NCBI GenBank assembly: GCA_934096235.1
Contig: CAKOLO010000002.1
Span: 62,001 to 126,000 of the forward strand
Origin: an uncultured Bacilli bacterium
GTDB lineage: Bacteria; Bacillota_I; Bacilli_A; RF39; UBA660
Reading direction: 5' to 3'
Length of the DNA stretch: 64,000 nucleotides
The position numbers and the translations under genes were made by a program. Positions 54,765 to 62,226 of this stretch are shown here, one piece after another (the stretch's first letter is position 1; each line of letters begins with the position of its first letter). The notes under the pieces are model-generated. The model ran no database searches. It was not told where the DNA came from and saw only the letters and a program-made list of their open reading frames with translations.

Positions 54765-56744
54765 CTATTTTTCCACTATTCCCATAATTTCAAACAATTT
54801 CTCTTGATTCCATATTGGAATATTTAGTTCAATTGCTTTATCTCTTTTACTTCCTGGAGCTTCTCCAACTAGTACTGCGTCGGTCCTTTTACTTACTGAA
54901 TCACTTGTAAGTCCTCCACGTTCTTCTATGAATTCTTTTATTTCATCACGACTAATATTATCGAATGAACCAGTTATTACGAATCTTTTATCTTTAAAAT
55001 TTTCATCTTCTATCATCTTTTTACCATTATATGTCATATTTACTCCAAGTTTTCTTAATTCTTCTAGTTCTTCCATATTTTTTTCATCTTTGAAATAATT
55101 AACGATATTTACTGATAGAGTTGGTCCAATATCTCTAATAGTTGCTAGTTCTTCTTCTGTTGCATCAATTAGAGAATCTATAGATGTGTAATATTTACAT
55201 AGAAGTTTTGCTGTTTTAGCACCGATTCCATTAATACCAAGAGCAAATAATAATCTATCAAGTGAGTTTTGTTTTGAGTCTTCTATACTTTTTAGTATTG
55301 CATCTACGCTCTTACTTCCGTATCCTTCCAGTAATGTTATTTCTTCTTTATGACTACTTAATTTATAAATATCACTAAATTTCTTTATGTATCCATAGTT
55401 AAAGAAGTCCTCCATGATTCTATCTCCTAGTCCTAAAATATTCATGGCACCTCTTGATACAAAATGAATTAATCCTTCTATTTTTCGTGCTGGACAATGA
55501 ATGTTTTCACAAAAGTAGTCTACCATGCCTTCTTTTTGTATTAACTCACTTCCACACATTGGGCAGTATTTAATCATTTCAAATGGTTTTTCTGTTCCGT
55601 TTCTTCTTTTTAACTCTACTCTATCTACTGCTGGTATTACATCTCCTGCTTTATAAATATAAACATAGTCTCCTACACGTATATCTTTTTCTACACAATA
55701 GTCTGCATTATGAAGTGTTGCTCTACTGATAGTACTTCCCATTACTCTTACTGGTTCTAGTACAGCATTTGGAGTAATTTGTCCAGTTCTTCCTACTGTG
55801 AATATAATATCAGTTAATTTAGTAAGTACGTGTTCTGGTGGAAACTTGTATGCAGTAGCCCACTTTGGTACTTTTGCAGTAAACCCTAATTCTTTTTGCT
55901 GTGCTATATCATTTACTTTAATAACTATGCCATCTATTTCATATGGAAGTGTATCTCTTTTTTCAGTCCATTCTTTTATAAATGCTATAACCTCGTCAAC
56001 ATTCTTACATAATCTTATATTTGGATTAACTACAAATCCTAATCTTTTCATATACATTAGAGTTTCATAATGAGTTTTAAATGGTGTTTCTGGATAATGA
56101 TAAAGAAATACATCTAAGCCTCTACTAGCAGCTACACTTGAATCTAATTGTCTTATTGAACCTGCTGCTGCATTTCTTGGATTTTGAAATAGGTTTTCTC
56201 CTTTTTCTTTTTGACGTTCATTTAATTTATTAAAACTTTTTTTACTCATGTAGATTTCACCACGTATATCTAAATCAACTTTTTCTTTTAATACATGAGG
56301 AATTGACTTAATAGTTTTAACATTATGAGTTATGTCTTCTCCAACTACTCCATTACCACGAGTTGCTGCTTTTACAAATACTCCATCTTTATATTCAAGA
56401 TTAAAAGCTAGGCCATCTATTTTAAGTTCACAAACATACTCATGATTTGGAAATACTTTAGATACTTTTTCATCGAAATCTCTTATTTCTTCTTCATTAA
56501 ATACATTTCCTAAACTCATCATTGGTACTCTATGAGTTACTTTTTCAAATTCAGATATTACTTCTCCACCTATTTTTCTTGTTGGTGAATCAAGTCTTAC
56601 CCATTCTGGATGACTGGACTCTATTCTTATTAATTCTTGCATTAATCTGTCATATTCAGCATCTTCTACACTAGGTTTATCTAACGTATAATACTCATAT
56701 GCATACTTATTAAGTAAATCTATTATTTCATTCATTCTGTCCAT
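54765..56744 (-). CDS. ligA: LigA, NAD-dependent DNA ligase
   Basis: 659 aa from ATG 56744 (AGGTGA 5 bp upstream; frame open to 56753). The adenylated Lys is in CELKIDGLAF (residue 108 by this start); further motifs are FQNPRNAAAGS, PYEIDGIVIKV, the zinc finger CPMCGS...CENIHCPARK, a helix-hairpin-helix region (LLEGYGSKSV, ALGINGIGAKTAK) and a C-terminal BRCT domain. It seals nicks in replication and repair. The essential ligase of bacteria. Confidence 0.97.
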   Translation of the reverse strand: MDRMNEIIDLLNKYAYEYYTLDKPSVEDAEYDRLMQELIRIESSHPEWVRLDSPTRKIGGEVISEFEKVTHRVPMMSLGNVFNEEEIRDFDEKVSKVFPNHEYVCELKIDGLAFNLEYKDGVFVKAATRGNGVVGEDITHNVKTIKSIPHVLKEKVDLDIRGEIYMSKKSFNKLNERQKEKGENLFQNPRNAAAGSIRQLDSSVAASRGLDVFLYHYPETPFKTHYETLMYMKRLGFVVNPNIRLCKNVDEVIAFIKEWTEKRDTLPYEIDGIVIKVNDIAQQKELGFTAKVPKWATAYKFPPEHVLTKLTDIIFTVGRTGQITPNAVLEPVRVMGSTISRATLHNADYCVEKDIRVGDYVYIYKAGDVIPAVDRVELKRRNGTEKPFEMIKYCPMCGSELIQKEGMVDYFCENIHCPARKIEGLIHFVSRGAMNILGLGDRIMEDFFNYGYIKKFSDIYKLSSHKEEITLLEGYGSKSVDAILKSIEDSKQNSLDRLLFALGINGIGAKTAKLLCKYYTSIDSLIDATEEELATIRDIGPTLSVNIVNYFKDEKNMEELEELRKLGVNMTYNGKKMIEDENFKDKRFVITGSFDNISRDEIKEFIEERGGLTSDSVSKRTDAVLVGEAPGSKRDKAIELNIPIWNQEKLFEIMGIVEK

Positions 56745-56825
56745 GTTAATCACCTAATATTATTATATAACAATTAAGAAATTATATAAAGAAAAATGTT
56801 TTTCAGTAAACAAAAATGACTATTG

Positions 56826-57398
56826 CTAGTCATTCTTTTTAGGTTTCAAAGTTAGTTTTGAATTTTCTTCTTCACTTAAAGTTATCATAGGTGTTATTTC
56901 CATGTCTTTAGTTTTTTTTGTTATAAAAGTTTCATAGCAAGAACAAACTCCTAATCTAGTTTTATGTTCAAGTAATGCTCTTTTGTGTTTTGCTTTCCAG
57001 TCATCATCTAATAATGATAAATTCATTAATTCAGTTTTCCATATATTACTGTTAGCTACTTCAGCTTCCTTTTTAGCTTCTTCAAATGTATCAAATAGTT
57101 TATCTACTGTTTGAGTATAAGATGCATTCCCACTAGCATTTCTACTTGGAGTTATAGGCGTTTCATGATATTTAACACCACTACCTAAATCAAATTTAAA
57201 TTTTTCATATTTTCTAAATGGAAATACTACTTCATGTGTGATTCTAGGTTCAAGACCATTGTAGTAGCTTACTTTAGTATCAGTAACATAGCATTTAGAT
57301 ACAATAAATCCTTCAGTTATATCATCATAACCATTATTATATCCACCACTTACTGTTAATCTTTCTACTGCATATTTAATTGGATAACCTTTTTCCAT
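56826..57398 (-). CDS. Hypothetical protein, 190 aa
   Basis: A soluble protein without signal peptide. The N-terminal 75 residues are beta-rich (ERLTVSGGYNNGYDDITEGFIVSKCYVTD), followed by a helical portion with EEAKKEAEVAN. One CSCYE segment near residue 155. GGGAGG stands before ATG 57398. I do not recognise the family. Confidence 0.55.
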   Translation of the reverse strand: MEKGYPIKYAVERLTVSGGYNNGYDDITEGFIVSKCYVTDTKVSYYNGLEPRITHEVVFPFRKYEKFKFDLGSGVKYHETPITPSRNASGNASYTQTVDKLFDTFEEAKKEAEVANSNIWKTELMNLSLLDDDWKAKHKRALLEHKTRLGVCSCYETFITKKTKDMEITPMITLSEEENSKLTLKPKKND

Positions 57399-57452
57399 AA
57401 TTTTCCTCCCTGTAAATATAGTTATTATAACATATATTTAAATTTTATGCTT

Positions 57453-57563
57453 TTATATTGTTTTTATCCATTCTTCTATTTCATTAAGAGGAGTCACTAA
57501 TTCATCACTATAACTTTTAAAAACTATATTTTTTTCATTTTCTACTTTTGAATTTGGACGCAT
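57453..57563 (-). pseudogene. Possible C-terminal remnant of a thioredoxin-like lipoprotein gene
   Basis: A 36-codon frame encoding ...YSDELVTPLNEIEEWIKTI. Its end resembles the C-terminus of the neighbouring lipoprotein (TKLEEWIKEYV). No ribosome site or signal peptide. It may be the stump of a partial duplication. The rest of the 241-bp gap 57399-57639 contains a terminator-like stem near 57605-57640 and nothing else seen. Confidence 0.3.
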
Positions 57564-57639
57564 CTTTTTAATAAAAATCGTTAAATGTATAAATATGTGT
57601 ATAGCAAATTAAAAAGCAAAACTTAAACGTCTTGCCTTT

Positions 57640-58089
57640 TTAGTTTATAGAAAGTTCTACATACTCTTTTATCCATTCTTCTAATTTAGTCGCATCTTGA
57701 TATTTATCTAAATCATCATCTGAGTTTGGATCTAAGTATGCTAATATTTTTCCTTTGCTTATTATAATTATTGATGGTGCATATTTTATCTTTTTATAAT
57801 ACTTCGTGTTTTTAAATTCTTCAAATGATATTGATAATAAATCTATTTTATATTTATTCATAAATTCTTTAAATATATCTTCACATGGAATTTGAAATGC
57901 ACAATAACTATTATGCGAATATAAGATGTAATTTTCATTATCATATTTTGATAATTCATCGCTATTTACTTTTATAAATTCTCCATTGTTATAGTATTTC
58001 TCATCAAGAGTAATCTTTTCATTAGTTTTGCTGCATCCTGTAGTAAAAATTATTAATATACAAATTATTATATAGTATATTTTTTTCAT
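57640..58089 (-). CDS. Thioredoxin-fold lipoprotein
   Basis: 149 aa with a lipoprotein signal (ICILIIFTTGC, Cys19). The mature domain is thioredoxin-like (NYILYSHNSYCAFQIPC...FKEFMNKYKIDLLSISFEEF...YAPSIIIISKGK with the cis-Pro) but the active site is C-x5-C, not CxxC. Family members are variously called membrane-bound disulfide or bacteriocin-related proteins. It begins directly at the stop of the rhodanese gene, so the two act together in the envelope. Confidence 0.65.
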   Translation of the reverse strand: MKKIYYIIICILIIFTTGCSKTNEKITLDEKYYNNGEFIKVNSDELSKYDNENYILYSHNSYCAFQIPCEDIFKEFMNKYKIDLLSISFEEFKNTKYYKKIKYAPSIIIISKGKILAYLDPNSDDDLDKYQDATKLEEWIKEYVELSIN

Positions 58090-58775
58090 TATTTTATTTC
58101 TGTTAAATTATCAAAATCTATATTATGATAATTTACTTTCCAAAAATCATATGTTGTTTTACCATTTTCTTCTTTTTTAATTTGTATATTGTTTTTACCA
58201 TTATAGAACCAATAACCACCAGTATTATAAATTTTATTTTCATTCCATCCAAGTGACACTAGAAGATTTTTTGTCATTCCTGCATATCCTCCACCACCAC
58301 ACATTAAAAATATATTTTTATCTTTTGGAAATAAGTATTCTAATATTTTAATAGATTCTTTATAGTTAGCTTTGTATGTACCATCATTTAATTCAGTGAA
58401 TAATGTTTTTCCTGTATAAGATTTTCCGACGGCTTCAGGTAATCCTTTTGCTTCGGTTAAATATGGATATGGTACTACTTCAAATCCTTTTACTACTCCA
58501 GATAAGTGTGAGTCCCCTCCGATTGCTTCATAGTTTCCTGGATCAACAAGCATTCTCATATCTCTATAAACTGAGTCACTACGATTTAAATATTTATCAA
58601 TTGTTTCTTCATTAACATTTTTATCTATTCCCAGTTGTCCTCTTTCACCTCCTGTAATTTCAGGTGATGGAAGTGGTTCAAGCTTTTCATATTTAATATT
58701 TATGAGTACTCCAATTGTAATTCCTATAAATAAACTAACTATTATAGTTATAATTAATTTTAAATTCATTTTCAT
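58089..58775 (-). CDS. Membrane-anchored rhodanese-like protein
   Basis: 228 aa with an N-terminal membrane helix (IITIIVSLFIGITIGVLINI). The domain around 80-210 has DMRMLVDPGNYEAIGGDSHLSG at the start and the active-site loop IFLMCGGGGYAGMTKNLLVSLGW with Cys near 159, then YNTGGYWFYNG: a rhodanese (single-domain sulfurtransferase) fold on the outer face. Operon with the thioredoxin-like lipoprotein suggests a role in extracytoplasmic sulfur or disulfide chemistry. GAGGAGGAATAA precedes ATG 58775. Confidence 0.78.
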   Translation of the reverse strand: MKMNLKLIITIIVSLFIGITIGVLINIKYEKLEPLPSPEITGGERGQLGIDKNVNEETIDKYLNRSDSVYRDMRMLVDPGNYEAIGGDSHLSGVVKGFEVVPYPYLTEAKGLPEAVGKSYTGKTLFTELNDGTYKANYKESIKILEYLFPKDKNIFLMCGGGGYAGMTKNLLVSLGWNENKIYNTGGYWFYNGKNNIQIKKEENGKTTYDFWKVNYHNIDFDNLTEIK

Positions 58776-58857
58776 TTATTCCTCCTCATGTATTAAATTT
58801 AACATATAAGGATTTTATTTACTATAACTTTAAAGTTGAGTTTACTAAACAATCAGT

Positions 58858-59433
58858 TTAGTTACTTATTTCACATTTTCCATTATGGTCTTTAAAATAA
58901 TCTTCTATGTGAGCAATTGCTTTGTTAGCATCTCCCATTCCTTCTACATTGGTATGATTACTTATAAATGCATCTCCACCACAACTTATTATTTGAAAAT
59001 TTTTATTATATTCAATTGAATATGCATAGTTTTCATTATCAAGTGTACAGTTTAATTCATATTTACCAGTTACTGTATTATCCCCCATTGTATCATTGTC
59101 TATACTAAAGATTACTATAAGAATTATTATTAAAAGAATAAATGCAATAATAAGAATTCCGAATACTTTTAATATTTTAATAATTATACCTGCTAGTTTT
59201 TCTGTGTTACTTACTTTTTCAACAATAATACTATTTAAATCATTATTAACTAATTCGTCTAAACTGACTTTAAAAATATTTGATAATATTTTTGCTTGAC
59301 TAATATCAGGTGAAGTTTCTTCTAGTTCCCATTTTGATATAGTTTGTCTAGTAACACCTACTTTCTCTGCTAATTCTTCTTGTGACATATTATTTTTCTT
59401 TCTTAATGTCATTATTTTATTTCCTAAATTCAT
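58858..59433 (-). CDS. Xre-family regulator with membrane segment
   Basis: 191 aa from ATG 59433 (AAAGGAGA 5 bp upstream). Residues 4-58 are an HTH_3 domain (MTLRKKNNMSQEELAEKVGVTRQTISKWE); a membrane helix lies at about 88-112 (FGILIIAFILLIIILIVIF), followed by an outer domain of 70 residues with two Cys. Membrane-bound Xre regulators of this type are known in Bacillota and may sense envelope signals; it may control the adjacent rhodanese operon. Confidence 0.82.
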   Translation of the reverse strand: MNLGNKIMTLRKKNNMSQEELAEKVGVTRQTISKWELEETSPDISQAKILSNIFKVSLDELVNNDLNSIIVEKVSNTEKLAGIIIKILKVFGILIIAFILLIIILIVIFSIDNDTMGDNTVTGKYELNCTLDNENYAYSIEYNKNFQIISCGGDAFISNHTNVEGMGDANKAIAHIEDYFKDHNGKCEISN

Positions 59434-59593
59434 ATTTTTCTCCTTTTCAATATAAGAATACTTTTTTATATTAATAATTTCTATCAATTATAGTTTGAAC
59501 TTTCGCAATTATTGTTAACATTTTATTAACAATTTGTTTTTTACATGGTATTTATAGTTGATGCCTTCTCAAGCCGCTAACTTTGTGGGGTAT

Positions 59594-59622
59594 ATAAAAA
59601 AAGCCAATCATAACTGACTGAC
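59594..59622 (-). terminator. Terminator of the tRNA-Gly gene
   Basis: Minus strand AGTCAGTCA / TGATTGGCT pairs over 9 bp (two G-T pairs) with a 4-base loop, followed by seven T. Confidence 0.7.
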
Positions 59623-59635
59623 TTATTATTTACCA

Positions 59636-59709
59636 TGGAGCAGGTGATGGGAATCGAACCCACGTTAGCAGCTTGGAAGGCTGAAGTTCTACCATTAAAC
59701 TACACCTGC
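59636..59709 (-). tRNA. tRNA-Gly (TCC)
   Basis: A 74-nt cloverleaf including encoded CCA (59636-59638). Acceptor GCAGGTG pairs with CACCTGC; the anticodon loop CTTCCAA gives anticodon TCC; T-arm GTGGGTTCGATTCCCAT. No intron or mismatch seen. Confidence 0.95.
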
Positions 59710-59749
59710 ACTTTTTAGAAAGTATTCGCTTTCTTGAATTGCATAATTC

Positions 59750-59778
59750 ATTATACTAGAAGAACTTCAGCCTGTCAA
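59750..59778 (-). promoter_or_regulatory. Promoter of tRNA-Gly
   Basis: Minus strand TTGACA (59773-59778), 17 bp, TATAAT (59750-59755), about 40 bp upstream of the tRNA. Both hexamers are perfect, as expected for stable RNA. Confidence 0.9.
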
Positions 59779-59842
59779 CTATAAATTTATATTTTTTCAT
59801 AAAATTATTTATTTTTGATACTTAATTCATATTTATATTTCA

Positions 59843-60313
59843 TTATATAGTCGAATAAAAGAAATCATTTACCATACCATAAATCAAAGCATCTATTTGT
59901 TTGTCGCCATTAGCACGACCTCTTAAAACAAATCTTTCTATACATTTATCAACTAACTTTTTACTCTTTAATATATTATTTATCTCATCTATATCTTCCT
60001 GATGCGTTTCTTTATACTCCATAACTCCAATTCTATTTGTACCTGTTCCATTCCTACTTCCATCACCATAATGGAATTCTAAATATTTAATTATATTTTC
60101 AAACTTAGATACTTTTTTTCTTCCTTTGACATCCACTATAATATCTGCTTTATTGTAACTTTCATCTCTCCATGCACTTATCATATTGTCTTCTTTAATA
60201 AATGGATATAATTCTTTAAACAAATCTTTCATTAAAATATTTAGTTCACTATATTTTTTTCCATTTAAATAATTAGCAAATACAAGTTCATTCTTTATAC
60301 CTTTGTTTAACAT
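59843..60313 (-). CDS. Hypothetical protein, possibly PD-(D/E)XK nuclease-like
   Basis: 156 aa. The pattern KNELVFANYLNGK near the N-terminus (Glu), then YNKADIIVDVKGRKK (Asp ... D-x-K) is compatible with a small PD-(D/E)XK nuclease core, followed by HYGDGSRNGTGTNRIG. The family is not one I can name. ATG 60313 has GAGGTG upstream. Located just upstream of the tRNA-Gly gene on the same strand, a common landing place for mobile DNA, but no integrase is near. Confidence 0.45.
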   Translation of the reverse strand: MLNKGIKNELVFANYLNGKKYSELNILMKDLFKELYPFIKEDNMISAWRDESYNKADIIVDVKGRKKVSKFENIIKYLEFHYGDGSRNGTGTNRIGVMEYKETHQEDIDEINNILKSKKLVDKCIERFVLRGRANGDKQIDALIYGMVNDFFYSTI

Positions 60314-60425
60314 TATTCACCTCCTATTATTATATTTAGTTATAAAAACTAAAAACACTTCTTCTTTTAAAATTTAATTTACTTTTCTATATCTTTTTGT
60401 TATTATACTTTTACGAGGTGAACTT

Positions 60426-60977
60426 ATGAAATATTATTTAATACCAGTCGTTGATTCTGATATATTATATGAAGGTGAATCATTAAAAGATGTATTTGAT
60501 AAAGCTTTTCCATTGTTATCAAAACGTGAGGATGAAAGAGTTGATATTTTATATTCAACTAGATTCTTTGAACCAATTCCTGTCAAGAAACTTGATGCAC
60601 ATAATCTTGAAACTAAGAGAATGTACGCTGTTGAGAATGCACCAACTTATTTATTAGCTACTGGTAAAAGTACTTACTCTGCCCGTGAAATAGTTACTGG
60701 AAAATTACTTACTGCTAAGTATCCATCAGCAATAGAAATAAGAAAAGTTACTAAAGAAGTGGCCGAAAAGTATTTTAATGAAAGTGACTATTATAAAAAA
60801 GTTATTAATTATTTTAGTCATGTATGTGGTAAAAGTATGGAGAATGAAAAATTTGATACTGATCCATTTGCTGAAGTATATGAAGGAACTGCATATTTAG
60901 ATGGTGAATTAAATGGAAAACCATTTAAAGGTGAATTCGCTGGTACTCTTAAATTAAGCAAAAAAAATCGCATTTAA
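60426..60977 (+). CDS. Hypothetical protein, 183 aa
   Basis: A soluble protein with no signal peptide or known motif. TTACGAGGTGAACTT precedes ATG 60426. The middle shows LLATGKSTYSAREIVTGKLL and the end GTAYLDGELNGKPFKGEFAG. Function unknown. Convergent with the following HAD phosphatase (4-bp overlap). Confidence 0.55.
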   Translation: MKYYLIPVVDSDILYEGESLKDVFDKAFPLLSKREDERVDILYSTRFFEPIPVKKLDAHNLETKRMYAVENAPTYLLATGKSTYSAREIVTGKLLTAKYPSAIEIRKVTKEVAEKYFNESDYYKKVINYFSHVCGKSMENEKFDTDPFAEVYEGTAYLDGELNGKPFKGEFAGTLKLSKKNRI

Positions 60978-60988
60978 TATGCGGTTTT
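60967..60988 (+). terminator. Shared terminator between convergent genes
   Basis: ATCGCAT / ATGCGGT stem with short loop, A-rich before and TTTTT after, at the meeting point of the two convergent genes; it can work on both strands. Confidence 0.7.
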
Positions 60989-61552
60989 TATTTCTTTGTA
61001 TTTCATAAATATATCATACCAACTATATACTCTTGTTACATTTTCTATTTCTAAATCTCTATTATATGGATTGTCAAAACAAAATATTTTTGTAACTTTT
61101 GCCATAAATGGTATATTTTTAGGACTATCATCAATCATTAAATCAATTTTATATTCTTTTAGTTTATCAACCTTAGGTGAAACTGTAAATACCACTTCAT
61201 CATAATAAATATCATTCTTTTTAAGCCATTCTCTTACTCTTTGTCTCATTTTTTCATTATGTATAGAAGTATATCTAGCAGTTATGATATATATTTTATT
61301 TCCATCTTCTTTTAACATCTTAATAACTTCACTAGCATATCTTCTTGCTTTATAATTATCAACATAATCATTGAAATATTTTTCTCTGTATTCCATTTTT
61401 TGTTCATCATTATAGTCTACTTTATTAAATTCATACTCATAAGGATTTTTCATATATCCAAGATTATTTTCATAATTAAATTTACTCATGCATTCTAATA
61501 CAAAATCATTTTCATTAGTTAAAACTCCATCTATATCTATGCCTATATTCAT
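60974..61552 (-). CDS. HAD-superfamily NT5C-like phosphatase, paralogue
   Basis: 192 aa. HAD motif I MNIGIDIDGVLTNE, motif II IYIITARYTS, motif III/IV KIDLMIDDSPKNI. It shares length and architecture with the enzyme at 34837-35400. Motif I has Gly in place of the second Asp-Thr position (DIDGVL vs DIDDTL), typical for other HAD phosphatases. Probably acts on small phosphorylated metabolites; substrate unknown. Confidence 0.78.
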   Translation of the reverse strand: MNIGIDIDGVLTNENDFVLECMSKFNYENNLGYMKNPYEYEFNKVDYNDEQKMEYREKYFNDYVDNYKARRYASEVIKMLKEDGNKIYIITARYTSIHNEKMRQRVREWLKKNDIYYDEVVFTVSPKVDKLKEYKIDLMIDDSPKNIPFMAKVTKIFCFDNPYNRDLEIENVTRVYSWYDIFMKYKEIKTAY

Positions 61553-61602
61553 TTATATCACCAATAATAATTATACATATAAAAAGAAAGTATTTCTACT
61601 TT

Positions 61603-62199
61603 CTATAAGATATTTACAATTATATTTATTATTTCTTCTTTCATAGCATCATAATCTAAATCTTTATGTTTATGATAAACAACTTCATGACAATAATTAT
61701 CTATCATATTAGTAAATATATGAACTTTTTCTTCTATATTTTTTTTGGCAAAACCATTTTCTACTAATAATTCAGATATTTGTTTTGTCATTTTTAATTC
61801 ACTTTCTATGAATATTTTAGCTATATCTTCATCGAGATTACTCATTGCCATTAATTCTTCATGTGCTTCTCTTTTGATAGTATGTGTTTTTATAAAACTA
61901 TCTATCATTTTACTTAATATTTCTTTTAGATTACTTTTATCTATTTTTTTATTAACAATTATATCTAGCATTGGAAACATTATTTTATTAGCATAGTCTT
62001 TAGTACCATTAATAAATATATCTCTTTTATCTTTAAAATATTGATAAATTATTCCAGTAGATACACCTGCATAATTAGCAATATCTATACAAGTAACATT
62101 ATGATACCCTTTGTTGCACATTAATTCAAAACCCTTCTCAATTATCTTTTCTTTTTTAGCAATTGAAGTTTTTTTTATTGGTTCTCTAATTTCACTCAT
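61603..62199 (-). CDS. TetR-family transcriptional regulator
   Basis: 198 aa. Residues 15-62 are the TetR HTH (KEKIIEKGFELMCNKGYHNVTCIDIANYAGVSTGIIYQYFKDK); the C-terminal ligand domain is helical. It lies 27 bp downstream of the FtsX-like permease gene on the same strand and probably regulates it. Confidence 0.92.
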   Translation of the reverse strand: MSEIREPIKKTSIAKKEKIIEKGFELMCNKGYHNVTCIDIANYAGVSTGIIYQYFKDKRDIFINGTKDYANKIMFPMLDIIVNKKIDKSNLKEILSKMIDSFIKTHTIKREAHEELMAMSNLDEDIAKIFIESELKMTKQISELLVENGFAKKNIEEKVHIFTNMIDNYCHEVVYHKHKDLDYDAMKEEIINIIVNIL

Positions 62200-62226
62200 A
62201 ATATCACATCCATAAATATTATAACA

